The notes: generated from the sequence alone by a model not told the origin. Shown: positions 1 through 7,482, numbered from the stretch's first letter. The stretch: 64,000 nucleotides of DNA from VRUE01 sp035260485 (GCA_035260485.1 DATFVC010000055.1:56202-120201), one strand, 5' to 3'. Made by a program: numbers and translations.

Positions 1-2
1 TC

Positions 3-896
3 ACCCAGGCGGCCTACCTTGCCGGCCGCACCGAGAAGATCGGCATTGCCACCGGGATAGCCTGGGCCTTCACGCGCAGCCCCTTCATCGTCGCGGTCAG
101 CGCTCTGGACATCGACGAGATGTCGGGCGGGCGCTTCCGGCTCGGCCTCGGCTCCGGCGTCAAACGGCTCAACGAAACCTGGCACAACGCCGAGTACGGC
201 AAGCCGGCGCCGCACCTGCGCGAGGCGATCGAGGCGACCCGGCTGATCATGCAGCAGGCGGGGAAGGGCGAGCCGATCCGCTACGAAGGCGACTACTACG
301 ACATCGACATCAGGGGCTGGGTTCGCCCGCACCCGGCGCCGCGCGAGTCGGTGCCGATCTACACCGCCGGCGTGCAGGGCGGCATGTGCCGGATGGCCGG
401 CGACGTCGCCGACGGGCTGATCGGCCACCCGATCCAGAGCCTGCGCTGGATCGACGAGGTTGTCGTTCCCTCCTTCGAGGAGGGGCTGAAGCGCTCCGGG
501 CGAGCGCGCGCGGACTTCGACTACCTGCCGACCGTCTGCTGCGCGATCGACGACGACGAGGCGAAGGCGATCGAGATGGCCCGCCGCACGATCTCCTTCT
601 ACGCCACGGTCAAGACCTACATGCCGCTCTGGGAGCTGCATGGCTTCGCCGACAACGCAGTGGCGGCGGGTGATGCCTTCCGCCGCGGCGACCTCGCCGC
701 CGTCCCCGCCGCGATCAGCGACGAGATGGTCGACGCCTACTGCGCCGCCGGTCCGCTCGACAAGGTCCGCGCCCGGGTCGAGGCGACCGCAGAGCGAGCC
801 GACGGCCTCTTCCTCACGCCGCCGACCTACTTCATCTCCCCCGAGGAGCTGAGCGAGTACCAGAATCGCCTGATAGATGCCTTCGGCCCCGCCTGA
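3..896 (+). CDS. LLM-class (luciferase-like) flavin/F420-dependent oxidoreductase, 5' truncated by window edge
   Basis: The reading frame is open from base 3 to the stop at 894-896, so the N-terminus lies outside the window. The visible 297 residues read as a TIM-barrel luciferase-like monooxygenase: an early TGIAWAFTRSPF strand, then RFRLGLGSGV, the usual loop of this family, and later YTAGVQGGMCRMAGDVADG and a C-terminal segment with a PPTYF loop. In Actinobacteria such proteins usually use reduced F420 or FMN on organic substrates; which cofactor and substrate apply here cannot be read. The next gene points the opposite way and ends 5 bp downstream. An ATG at 120 exists but lies inside the conserved domain, so it is not the start. 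Confidence 0.85.
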   Translation, partial: TQAAYLAGRTEKIGIATGIAWAFTRSPFIVAVSALDIDEMSGGRFRLGLGSGVKRLNETWHNAEYGKPAPHLREAIEATRLIMQQAGKGEPIRYEGDYYDIDIRGWVRPHPAPRESVPIYTAGVQGGMCRMAGDVADGLIGHPIQSLRWIDEVVVPSFEEGLKRSGRARADFDYLPTVCCAIDDDEAKAIEMARRTISFYATVKTYMPLWELHGFADNAVAAGDAFRRGDLAAVPAAISDEMVDAYCAAGPLDKVRARVEATAERADGLFLTPPTYFISPEELSEYQNRLIDAFGPA

Positions 897-901
897 CTCA
901 C

Positions 902-1219
902 TCAGGCGAGATCGAGAACCAGTTCCAGCCCCTCGTCGACGGCTCGAAGCTCGTCCAGTGTCAGATGCGCGACCTGTTCGCCGATGGCTCGGGCATCGAC
1001 AGCCCCTGTCATCTCACATAGAACGAGGGTGGGCGCGTCCCCGATCGCAACCTCCGGGTGAAAGCTTGTCGGAGGGGCGGACTGGGAGGTGGGGCAGATG
1101 AGGATCGTCGACAGAGTCAGCAGGTCATCCGCCTGGACCACCACGGCGTATCGCCGCCCCTGCTGAACCCGTCCCTGGCCCTGCGGCAGCGTTATCGCGC
1201 AGACATCACCACGGACCAC
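902..1219 (-). CDS. MazF/PemK-type toxin (mRNA endoribonuclease)
   Basis: A 105-residue protein with the MazF/PemK opening RGDVCAITLP, followed by GRRYAVVVQADDLL and the ILICPTSQSA strand, matching the family's beta-barrel core and usual length of about 110. Known members cut single-stranded mRNA at short sites and are held inactive by a DNA-binding antitoxin. The start overlaps the end of the antitoxin gene (1206-1457) by 14 bp, the classic antitoxin-first toxin-antitoxin layout. The C-terminal part, with LTLDELRAVDEGLELVLDL, fits the final helix of the family. The cleavage site cannot be inferred. Confidence 0.85.
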   Translation of the reverse strand: MVRGDVCAITLPQGQGRVQQGRRYAVVVQADDLLTLSTILICPTSQSAPPTSFHPEVAIGDAPTLVLCEMTGAVDARAIGEQVAHLTLDELRAVDEGLELVLDLA

Positions 1220-1457
1220 GCAGTGCCTCCATCATCCCCGCGACATCCTCTGCCTCGCTGACCCAGTTCGAATCCTCCATCAACCTTCGAGCCTCGTTGG
1301 CCAGGCCGGATCGCTTACGCTCGCGCTCGGCCGTCTCCGTGATGGCGCGACGCGCTGCCTCGGCCCGGGTTATGCCGCGGCGCCGAGCGAGTTCGTCCAG
1401 TGCCCGCAGCCCATCAAGCCCCAAGCGCAGCGAGAGTGGATTAGGTGCTGAGGCCAC
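1206..1457 (-). CDS. Ribbon-helix-helix (CopG/MazE-like) antitoxin
   Basis: An 83-residue protein whose N-terminus (NPLSLRLGLDGLRALDELAR, then RRGITRAEAARRAI) has the strand-helix-helix layout of ribbon-helix-helix DNA-binding antitoxins. The C-terminal half (EARRLMEDSNWVSEAEDVAG) is the likely toxin-binding tail. It is first in a two-gene operon with the MazF-type toxin and overlaps it. An imperfect palindrome (1466-1486) sits 9 bp upstream of the start, where an autorepressing antitoxin would bind. Pairing with MazF is inferred from position and toxin identity. Confidence 0.8.
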   Translation of the reverse strand: MASAPNPLSLRLGLDGLRALDELARRRGITRAEAARRAITETAERERKRSGLANEARRLMEDSNWVSEAEDVAGMMEALRGPW

Positions 1458-1465
1458 TCTATAAT

Positions 1466-1486
1466 TGTAGCGTGTTTCGCACTACA
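1466..1486 (-). promoter_or_regulatory. Candidate operator/promoter of the toxin-antitoxin operon
   Basis: TGTAG and CTACA half-sites face each other around an 11-bp centre, just upstream of the antitoxin start. On the reverse strand this includes TACAAT, a good -10 element, so a bound antitoxin would block it. No convincing -35 is visible. Autoregulation is inferred from how such operons usually work. Confidence 0.4.
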
Positions 1487-1506
1487 TTCTTGACAGGGCG
1501 AAGAGT

Positions 1507-1776
1507 TTGAGTCCGTCGCGCGAGCTCGAAGTGCTCGACCGCGTCCGCGGGATCCCCGAGGGCTTCGTGCGAACCTACGGCGACGTGTCGCCGGGCTCGC
1601 CGCGCTTCGCCGGGGCGGTGCTTTTCGAGTGCGATGAGCCTGATTTGCCTTGGTGGCGCGTCGTCCGGGCCGACGGATCGCTCGCCAAGGGCGACCGGCA
1701 GCGCCGCCTCCTGATCGCCGAGGGCGTGCCCTTCCGCGGCGACCGCGTCGAGATGGGGGAGGCGAGGGTTCCGTGA
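1507..1776 (+). CDS. Alkyltransferase-like protein (MGMT family without the acceptor cysteine)
   Basis: An 89-residue protein with the O6-alkylguanine DNA alkyltransferase C-terminal fold (RVRGIPEGFVRTYGDVS). At the active-site position, where true alkyltransferases have PCHR, it reads PWWRVV. A tryptophan in place of the acceptor cysteine is the mark of alkyltransferase-like (ATL) proteins, which bind O6-alkylguanine and flag it for nucleotide excision repair without removing the alkyl group. The length suits ATL proteins. The start is a TTG. Its stop overlaps the GTG start of the acetyltransferase that follows, so the two are likely cotranslated. Confidence 0.85.
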   Translation: MSPSRELEVLDRVRGIPEGFVRTYGDVSPGSPRFAGAVLFECDEPDLPWWRVVRADGSLAKGDRQRRLLIAEGVPFRGDRVEMGEARVP

Positions 1777-2273
1777 TCCTGCGGTCGCTCGAGCCCAGCG
1801 ACGTGGCTGAGCTGCGGCGCATCCACGAAACCCCTGAGGTTGCGCAGTGGTGGGACCTGCTCGAAGACGGCTTCCCCCTGACCGACGAGCCGGAGGCGAC
1901 CCGGCTGACGATCGAGGTCGACGGCGCGGTTGCCGGGATGGTGCAGTTCAACGAGGAGGAAGAGCCCAAATACCGCCATGCCTCGATCGACCTGTTCGTC
2001 GACCCCTCGCTGCACGGCCGCGGTGTGGGAACCGAAGCGGTAAGGCGTGTGGTGCGCATGCTGATCGAGGAGCGCGGCCATCATCGGATCACGATCGACC
2101 CGGCGACCGAGAACGTCGCGGCGCTGCGAGCTTACGAACGGGCCGGCTTCAAACCGGTCGGCGTGATGCGGCAGTCAGAGCGCGACGCTGACGGTACGGG
2201 ATGGCACGACAGCCTGCTGATGGAGCTGCTCGCCGAGGATCAACAGTCTCAGCGCCGCAGTCCGTCGATTTAA
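1773..2273 (+). CDS. GNAT N-acetyltransferase, AAC(6')-like
   Basis: I place the start at the GTG at 1773, inside a GTGA overlap with the upstream gene; a longer in-frame version would read through the ATL gene and has low-complexity sequence. The 166-residue product opens with LRSLEPSDVAELRRIHETPE, contains the acetyl-CoA pyrophosphate loop HGRGVGTEAVR, and ends the GNAT core with NVAALRAYERAGFKPVGVMR. The WWDL segment and overall length resemble the AAC(6')/RimJ-like branch. The substrate could be an aminoglycoside, a protein N-terminus or a small amine; the sequence does not decide. Confidence 0.8.
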   Translation: MILRSLEPSDVAELRRIHETPEVAQWWDLLEDGFPLTDEPEATRLTIEVDGAVAGMVQFNEEEEPKYRHASIDLFVDPSLHGRGVGTEAVRRVVRMLIEERGHHRITIDPATENVAALRAYERAGFKPVGVMRQSERDADGTGWHDSLLMELLAEDQQSQRRSPSI

Positions 2274-2333
2274 CTTGCCCCACTTTCCGGGGAGATTCCA
2301 GGGTTACTTATTGATTTGAGGATGATCAGTGGG

Positions 2334-2348
2334 TGACTGACCAATTAG
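2334..2348. promoter_or_regulatory. TGACTGACCA-like regulatory site
   Basis: TGACTGACCAATTAG lies 40 bp before the start of the membrane-protein gene at 2389. It matches the first ten bases of the palindrome at 6162-6177 (TTGACTGACCAGTCAA), with a degenerate second half. It may be a weaker site for the same regulator, or chance. Confidence 0.25.
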
Positions 2349-2388
2349 GTTCGTTGGGTCGACGTGGTACACCGAAAAGGAGGATGAG

Positions 2389-2997
2389 ATGCCCAACAAA
2401 TTGGGGAAGATCAAGGCGCCGCCAAAAACGACGGCGCCGGCCGGAGGCGGAGATCCACCCGCTCCAGCCGACACCAGCTTGCCAGACCCGACGAGTGTTG
2501 CGAAATGGATGTTGGCTGGAATGCTGTTGCTCGCGCTCGCTGTTGCACTGATTTGGAATCATTTCGGACATGCTGGCGCCCCATTCATGCCGGCGAAAGA
2601 CGAAACCGCGAACTTCGCACTGTTCGCCGGCTTCTACGCCGCCGCGCAGGTCATAGAGCGCCTGCTCGAGTTGGTGTCCCCGGTACTCCCATTTTGGGAG
2701 ATCCCCGACCCAACAACCCCTGGGGGCGCCGCGGCACCGGTTCAGATGGCGACTGCGAAGGCAGCCCAGATCAAGGCCGATAGGGCGGCAGCCGCTCACG
2801 GTATCGCCGCCGTTCTCGGTGTGGCGGCGAGTTGCGCGTTCGGTTTGTTCTTCCTGCAGGCGGTCGGTTTTCACGCGTCGAACACCATCGACACGTTTGC
2901 AACCGGCATCATCATTGCGGCTGGCACGAAGCCGCTCCACGATCTCATCTCGGGACTGCAGAACAAAAACACGCCAACCACCGGAACCGCGACCTGA
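2389..2997 (+). CDS. Membrane protein of unknown function
   Basis: I do not recognise this 202-residue protein. A strong ribosome site (AAAGGAGGA) sits just before the ATG. The first 35 residues are rich in Pro, Ala and Lys and probably cytoplasmic. Hydrophobic stretches follow at about 40-60 (WMLAGMLLLALAVALIW), 75-90 and 137-160 (AVLGVAASCAFGLFFLQAV), with a weaker one near 172-185, so three or four membrane passes are likely. A hydrophilic Ala/Lys linker lies between the second and third. The gene stands alone between a GNAT operon and a convergent gene. The AT-rich leader and different style from the neighbours hint at an accessory gene. Confidence 0.7.
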   Translation: MPNKLGKIKAPPKTTAPAGGGDPPAPADTSLPDPTSVAKWMLAGMLLLALAVALIWNHFGHAGAPFMPAKDETANFALFAGFYAAAQVIERLLELVSPVLPFWEIPDPTTPGGAAAPVQMATAKAAQIKADRAAAAHGIAAVLGVAASCAFGLFFLQAVGFHASNTIDTFATGIIIAAGTKPLHDLISGLQNKNTPTTGTAT

Positions 2998-3032
2998 TAG
3001 CAGTCGTACGGGGAGTCTGCTGGCCACGCCTC

Positions 3033-3066
3033 GGCTCGGGTGCCCTGTTGCTCGGGCGCCCGAGCC
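3033..3066. terminator. Hairpin between convergent genes
   Basis: A 13-bp stem with one mismatch (GGCTCGGGTGCCC against GGGCGCCCGAGCC) and an 8-base loop. It lies between the stop of the gene ending at 2997 and that of the reverse gene ending at 3105, so it could serve both. There is no T-tract. Confidence 0.55.
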
Positions 3067-3104
3067 GGCTGCGTCGACCCGATGGGCGAGGATGCCGCGC
3101 TGGG

Positions 3105-3308
3105 TCAGTCGTCGCGCGGAGTAATGCGGAAGATCGAGACGACCTCAGCCTGGTGTGCCTCCGGGTGGACGACGTAGGCACTCGGCCCGCCGCCGAACCA
3201 GCCGGACGCTTCGTTGTCACCAACGTAAACGCCGGGATGGTGCTTGCCGTCGCCGTCCTCGACCCAGACCTTATCGCCCTCCTTGAACCCCTGCGGAGCC
3301 TCGTTCAT
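3105..3308 (-). CDS. Small SH3-like protein, function unknown
   Basis: A 67-residue protein starting at the ATG 3306-3308 (an ATG at 3320 would add four residues). It reads as a short beta-barrel: FKEGDKVWVEDGDGKHHPGV, a GWFGGGP turn, then strands VVSIFRITPRDD. The pattern of a GDKVWV strand followed by a charged turn is typical of small SH3-like folds, but I cannot name a family. In-frame sequence upstream is low-complexity arginine-rich and not coding. It sits alone, converging on the membrane-protein gene. Confidence 0.6.
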   Translation of the reverse strand: MNEAPQGFKEGDKVWVEDGDGKHHPGVYVGDNEASGWFGGGPSAYVVHPEAHQAEVVSIFRITPRDD

Positions 3309-3385
3309 CGCGGCCAGCATAGACGTGCCGGTCGACGGCCGACCCCTGTGGCTGAACGTGGGGCCGCGCCGCCGCGCCGCCCGTC

Positions 3386-3910
3386 CTATGGGCAGACGAC
3401 GATCAAGTGAAAGTCGGCGTCCTCGGGGGCGCCTTTCTCGTCGCGCGTTCGAACTTCGATCGCGCTGGCGTTGGCGGGGGAGGTGTTGGTCTGGGCGAAG
3501 CCGGCTCCGGGAGGAGTCGTGCCGGCGTTGTTGCGGCCGGCGACATCGGCGCAGCCGCTCACGTTGACCGGAAAGGCGACCGTGACGGCGCCGCCGCCCT
3601 CGCTTGCCGAGATCCCTTCGTCGCTGGCGCGGGCGAGTGCCGCGTTGCCGGGGCTCGGCGGGTTGTTGACGACAGCCCAATAGGTGTGCGATGCACGCTT
3701 AGCCGCGGGCACGACGCCGAGCTTGTTGGTGTTGATCTGGAAGCCGGTCAGCGTCTTCTGCTTCAGCTTGCCGCTGCCGATCGTCTGCTTCTTGATCGCG
3801 CCGCCGTTGATGCTCTGGGCGGCGTAGGCGGTGCCTCCCAGCGCAACGATCAGCGCCACCAGCGCAACGACCATCGCCGGCGACGGCCCCTTTCTCCTCA
3901 GCTTGCTCAT
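3386..3910 (-). CDS. Secreted protein with GGTAYAA signal end and Thermoleophilia-type repeats
   Basis: I use the ATG at 3910, which has a GGGAG ribosome site, and not the ATG 18 codons upstream. The 174-residue product has a basic start (MSKLRRKGPSP), a hydrophobic segment (VVALVALIVALGGTAYAAQ) that fits a signal peptide cut after AYA, then short repeats built on SINGGAIKKQTIGSGKLKQK. This layout recurs in large families of secreted proteins in Solirubrobacterales. The remainder is a beta-rich domain with two cysteines near the middle and end. The function is not known. A hairpin (3934-3990) separates it from the upstream gene. Confidence 0.75.
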   Translation of the reverse strand: MSKLRRKGPSPAMVVALVALIVALGGTAYAAQSINGGAIKKQTIGSGKLKQKTLTGFQINTNKLGVVPAAKRASHTYWAVVNNPPSPGNAALARASDEGISASEGGGAVTVAFPVNVSGCADVAGRNNAGTTPPGAGFAQTNTSPANASAIEVRTRDEKGAPEDADFHLIVVCP

Positions 3911-3933
3911 TTGGCTCCCTTCCAGCCCCGATT

Positions 3934-3990
3934 TGAGGACGTGCCGGTTACTTACCCACCGCATAGGTGGTTAATCACCGCACGTCCTCA
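3934..3990 (-). terminator. Two-tier hairpin after the broken beta-lactamase gene
   Basis: The outer arms TGAGGACGTGC and GCACGTCCTCA are perfect (11 bp). The inner tip is CCACC-gcata-GGTGG, with an imperfect T/A-rich section between. It begins 9 bp after the stop at 3999 on the reverse strand, where a terminator belongs, but lacks a T-tract. The tip resembles the one at 15965-16011. Confidence 0.5.
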
Positions 3991-3998
3991 GGCGAGGT

Positions 3999-4492
3999 CT
4001 AGCTTGGGAGGGCGGCGACGAAACGCTCGAAGGCTGCGATGTCGGTGACGGCGGGGCCGTGGCCGGGGAGGATCAGCGCGGGATCGAGCTCGGCCAGCTT
4101 GCGTATCGAGCGGCGGTTCTCGGCTGGGTCGTAGGTGAAGAGCTCTGGCGGCTCAGCCAGCATCGGACGACCGGTCGCATAGCTCATGTTGCGGATCACG
4201 TCGCCGCCGATCGCCACCCGGTCGGACTCGCGGAAGAAGATCACCTCGCCGCGGGCGTGGCCCGGTGCATGGATCACGCGGAAGCCAGCGACCTCGTCGC
4301 CCTCGTTCAGCACGCGCTCGACCTTGTAGGGAGGGCCCTCCCATATGCGCCGGATCAACCGGTTCACCGGATGACCACGGTGTGCCTCCTGGGCCGCCCG
4401 GCGTCGATCAGCACGTCGTCGGCCAAGTAGACGTTGATCGTCGGCGCTGGCAGCTCCTTCAGCCGCCAGACCCCCGGCGCGAGCTGCTTCAT
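3999..4492 (-). pseudogene. Metallo-beta-lactamase-fold hydrolase gene with its active-site region lost
   Basis: The ATG at 4492 starts a typical MBL N-terminus (MKQLAPGVWRLKELPAPTIN, then VYLADDVLIDAGRPRR), but this frame stops at 4364. The second half of the same fold continues in another frame: HPVNRLIRRIWEGPP, then HAPGHARGEVIFF, GGDVIRN and a C-terminal ILPGHGPAV. What lies between in intact relatives, including the HxHxDH zinc motif and roughly 60 residues, is missing. So an internal deletion plus a frameshift has removed the catalytic centre. The start overlaps the upstream small gene by 4 bp (ATGA), so the gene was once part of that operon. An assembly error is the alternative. Confidence 0.8.
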
Positions 4493-4740
4493 CCGTGGCC
4501 GATGCCCATCGTGCCGCGGGGATCGCCGCTGTGCTCGGCGAGGTCCTCCAGCTCGGCGATCTTCCGTTCACCTTCCACCCGTGCCGGGTGGCCGGCCGGC
4601 AGCGGCTCGATCAGGCGGCGGATGCGGTTGCGGACCTGCAGCGCGAAGTGCGGGGTCGAGGCGCCGGCCAGGGCGCGAATGTCCTCGGCGGTGACCTCGT
4701 GCGCGCCGCCGAGCAGCTCCGGGCTCTCCGCCTCGCTCAC
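4489..4740 (-). CDS. Small charged protein coupled to cell-wall-binding protein, unknown function
   Basis: An 83-residue protein starting at a GTG that overlaps the upstream stop (GTGA) and ending in an ATGA overlap with the broken MBL gene, so it sits in the middle of a translationally coupled operon. The sequence is mostly helical and charged: EVTAEDIRALAGASTPHFAL, RNRIRRLIEPLPAGHPARVE, KIAELEDLAEH. No signal peptide or cysteine is present. I do not recognise the family. The HFAL...RNRIRRLI part may be a protein interaction helix. Confidence 0.7.
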   Translation of the reverse strand: MSEAESPELLGGAHEVTAEDIRALAGASTPHFALQVRNRIRRLIEPLPAGHPARVEGERKIAELEDLAEHSGDPRGTMGIGHG

Positions 4741-6083
4741 TGTTCCCCACCGATCTTGGCCAGCTCGGCCAGCTCGTCGATCTTGGCCTGCTCGTTCACG
4801 TCGATGGCCTCCTGGTCTCCGATCACCCAAACGTGGTTGTAGAAGGCGCGCGTCGGATCGGTCGTGTAGCCCGGCTTGACGTCGAGCAGGTACCCGCGCA
4901 GCGCAGCCGGCAGGGTATCGGCGCTTTCGGTGAGCAGCAGCGGTCCCCAGGCGCCGGATGCCGAGAGCGGCGCCGCGGCGGCCGCGTCGAGCGGCTCGTC
5001 GGAGCTGGCGACGACGAAGCCGTGGCCGGGGTCGTTGACGTTCCAGCCGAAGCCGCCGTCGCTGTAGCGGGCGAGCGCGACCGCGTTGGAGGCTGGGTCC
5101 TCGCCGGAAACTCGACGCACCCGGTCGGAGAGCTTGCCGATCTGGCGAACCACGTCGGAGGAGATCGCCGAGGACGGTCCGAGCACGTAGACCGGCGTGT
5201 GGGGATGACGTTTCAGCGCCGCCGCGGTCGGCGCCGGCAGCTTGTCCTCATCGGCGAAGAGGATCGGATCGCCTGAGCGTGCGGCCCAGGCGGCGGCGGG
5301 CATCGCGAAGGCGGGCTGCGCCGCCGGCGCGACCACGATGTGCCGCGGCGGCCCGCCGAGCAGTTCGTCACGCAGGGCCGCAATCGTCGCCGCGGCAGCA
5401 GTGCCGCCCCCGCTGCCGACACGCCTCGTCTGCAGGCCCGAGGGGACCGAGGCCGCGCCGATCGCGAACGCCTGAACGCCCTTGGTGGCCTTGCCGCCCG
5501 GCGGATCGAGGGCGGCAAGCGCCTGTGCGGTCGGTTCGGGTACACCGTCGGCTTCGGAGACGAGGACCGGCGCTCCGACCGGAGCCGCCATCAGCACCGA
5601 GGCGGCGATCGCGGAGCGCCAGTCGCCCGCATCGACCAGGGTGACGGCATCCGGTTGCTGGGAAGGCTCGGTCGAGGGGTAGGTGGCGAGGGCGACGCCG
5701 GCCGCATTCGAGGCCGGGTCGGAGCCGCCGACGCGCGTCGTGTTCGCGGTGGCGAAGGCGGGATAGCCAAGCTTTTCCGGCGTTTGGGCAGCTGGCGCTC
5801 CGGCAGAGGCGCCGGGCGCTTCGCTGGCCGGCGCCGGGGTTTCCGTGCCTTCGCTCCCACCGCCCCTGCCGCCGAAGATCGCCGCGACGATGAAGACGAT
5901 GGCGAGCACGAACAGCCCGGCGATCGCCTTGAGCGCCGCGGGTATCGGCTTGCGCTGCCGCTTCGGTGCCTTTGGAGCGGGTGGCTTCTTCGTCGGCGTC
6001 GGCGTTTTCGGCGCTGCGACGGGCGCCTCGCCAGGCTGCGAGGCCGGCAGGTCCGCGTTGATCGGCCGCTCCTTGAGTGCCAC
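4737..6083 (-). CDS. Cell-wall-binding repeat 2 (CWB2) surface protein
   Basis: A 448-residue protein. The first 45 residues are rich in Pro, Ala and Lys and precede one membrane segment (IAGLFVLAIVFIVAAIFGG), then a Ser/Ala/Pro-rich spacer, so it is a signal-anchored wall protein. The rest carries repeats of the CWB2 type: TTRVGGSDPASNAAGVALAT, VYVLGPSSAISSDVVRQIG and RVSGEDPASNAVALARYS, each pairing an R(V)xGxDPxxNA unit with an alternating beta/alpha section. In clostridia this domain anchors proteins to wall polymers. The ligand here is unknown. It leads an operon with the small protein and the broken MBL gene. Confidence 0.8.
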   Translation of the reverse strand: MALKERPINADLPASQPGEAPVAAPKTPTPTKKPPAPKAPKRQRKPIPAALKAIAGLFVLAIVFIVAAIFGGRGGGSEGTETPAPASEAPGASAGAPAAQTPEKLGYPAFATANTTRVGGSDPASNAAGVALATYPSTEPSQQPDAVTLVDAGDWRSAIAASVLMAAPVGAPVLVSEADGVPEPTAQALAALDPPGGKATKGVQAFAIGAASVPSGLQTRRVGSGGGTAAAATIAALRDELLGGPPRHIVVAPAAQPAFAMPAAAWAARSGDPILFADEDKLPAPTAAALKRHPHTPVYVLGPSSAISSDVVRQIGKLSDRVRRVSGEDPASNAVALARYSDGGFGWNVNDPGHGFVVASSDEPLDAAAAAPLSASGAWGPLLLTESADTLPAALRGYLLDVKPGYTTDPTRAFYNHVWVIGDQEAIDVNEQAKIDELAELAKIGGEQ

Positions 6084-6161
6084 GGCGGCAGGCTAGACGG
6101 TTGGAGAACCGGTGCGCATCTCAAGAGTTGGCTGGTTGGTCAGCTAAACTTCGAGAAGCCA

Positions 6162-6177
6162 TTGACTGACCAGTCAA
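6162..6177. promoter_or_regulatory. Palindromic TetR-type operator before the acyl-CoA dehydrogenase gene
   Basis: TTGACT-GACC-AGTCAA is a perfect 6-bp palindrome with a 4-bp centre, 35 bp before the ATG at 6212. The first arm also serves as a -35-like TTGACT, with GAGATA 17 bp downstream as a weak -10. TetR-family regulators of fatty-acid genes bind sites of this form. No adjacent regulator gene is present, so the protein must be elsewhere. Similar arms occur at 2334 and 56366. Confidence 0.55.
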
Positions 6178-6211
6178 TCAACCCGAGATAGCGCGTCAAC
6201 GAGGGGGACGG

Positions 6212-7480
6212 ATGGATTTCGCACTGAACGAAGAGCAGCAGGAGTTCAAAGATCGTGCCCGGGCTTTCGCCCGCGATGTGATCCGCCCCGCGGCGCGCAA
6301 GCACGACGAAGAGGAGAGCACGCCTTGGGAGGTCATTAAAGAGGCGCGCAGGCAGGGTTTCCAGGGCCTCGAGGCGATTCAGCGCTCGGCCTCCGATTCC
6401 GATGGGCAGATGCAGGTGATCTCGGCCGAAGAGTTCCACTGGGGCTGCGCCGGCATCGCCCTGGCGATCTCAGGCTCCGGCCTCGCCGCTGCCGGCATTG
6501 CCTCCTCCGGCACCCCCGAGCAGATCGCCCAGTGGGTTCCCGAGTGCTTCGGCGCCGGCGACGAGGTCAAGCTCGGCGCCTACGCGGTCACCGAGCCGCA
6601 GGCCGGCTCGGACGTCAAGAGCCTGAAGACGACGGCGAAGCGCGACGGCGACGAGTGGGTCCTCAACGGCACCAAGGTCTTCATCACCAACGGTGGCATC
6701 GCCGACGTGCACGTCGTCGTCGCCACCGTAGATCCCGCCCTCGGCACCCGTGGTCAGGCCTCCTTCGTCATCGGCAAGGACACCCCGGGCCTCAGCCAGG
6801 GTAAGAAGGAGTCGAAGCTCGGCATCCGCGCCTCCCACACCGCTGAGCTGATCCTCGAGAACTGCCGTATACCGGCCGAGAACCTGCTCGGTGGCGAAGA
6901 GAAGCTCGAGAAGAAGCTTCAGCGAGGACGGGAAGGGAAAAAGTCGCGCGGCGCCGACGCGTTGGCGACCTTCGAGATCACCCGGCCGCTGGTCGGCGCC
7001 TCGGCGCTTGGTATCGCACAGGCCGCCTACGAGTGGACCCTCGAGTACCTCGACGGACAGTCGGAAGGTGGCACGCCGCTGCTGCAGATTCAGCGAATCC
7101 AGCAGACGCTGGCCGACGTCGCGACCGAGATCGAAGCGGCGCGCCTGCTGGTCCAGCGGGCCGCCTGGATGGGCCGCAACGGCATCCCGATGCGCGGCGG
7201 TCAGGGCTCGATGTCGAAGCTCAAGGCCGGCGACGTGACGATGTGGGCGACGACGACGCTGATGGACCTGGTCGGTCCCTACGCTTGGAGCACGGAGTGC
7301 CCGCTGGAGAAGTTCTTCCGCGACGCGAAGATCTACCAGCTGTTCGAGGGCACGGCGGAGATCCAGCGGATGGTCATCTCGCGCATGCAGGCGCGCGAAT
7401 ACGGCGAGCGGCTCGGCTACGCCGCTGAAGTGGTTGCCGAGGCGGAGAAGGAGGCCGAGAAGCAGCCGGTCGCGGCGTAG
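6212..7480 (+). CDS. Acyl-CoA dehydrogenase
   Basis: A 422-residue flavoprotein preceded by a GGGGGACGG ribosome site. It shows the family's three parts: N-terminal helical domain (MDFALNEEQQEFKDRARAFA), middle beta domain with the FAD and substrate signature YAVTEPQAGSDVKSLKTTA and VFITNGGIADVHVV, and C-terminal helices with QLFEGTAEIQRMVISR, which holds the usual catalytic glutamate. It oxidises an acyl-CoA at the alpha-beta bond, passing electrons to ETF. The insert LEKKLQRGREGKKSRGADAL near residue 235 is unusually basic. Chain-length specificity is not visible. It is a single-gene unit with its own operator upstream and a long inverted repeat right after the stop. Confidence 0.93.
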   Translation: MDFALNEEQQEFKDRARAFARDVIRPAARKHDEEESTPWEVIKEARRQGFQGLEAIQRSASDSDGQMQVISAEEFHWGCAGIALAISGSGLAAAGIASSGTPEQIAQWVPECFGAGDEVKLGAYAVTEPQAGSDVKSLKTTAKRDGDEWVLNGTKVFITNGGIADVHVVVATVDPALGTRGQASFVIGKDTPGLSQGKKESKLGIRASHTAELILENCRIPAENLLGGEEKLEKKLQRGREGKKSRGADALATFEITRPLVGASALGIAQAAYEWTLEYLDGQSEGGTPLLQIQRIQQTLADVATEIEAARLLVQRAAWMGRNGIPMRGGQGSMSKLKAGDVTMWATTTLMDLVGPYAWSTECPLEKFFRDAKIYQLFEGTAEIQRMVISRMQAREYGERLGYAAEVVAEAEKEAEKQPVAA

Positions 7481-7482
7481 GA

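Noticed and set aside
1264..1275. GTTCGAATCC, which looks like a tRNA T-arm
   Set aside because: It lies inside the antitoxin gene; no acceptor stem or anticodon arm can be formed around it.
1490..1495. TTGACA as -35 of the alkyltransferase-like gene
   Set aside because: It is only 11 bp before the TTG start at 1507, leaving no room for a -10 and transcription start.
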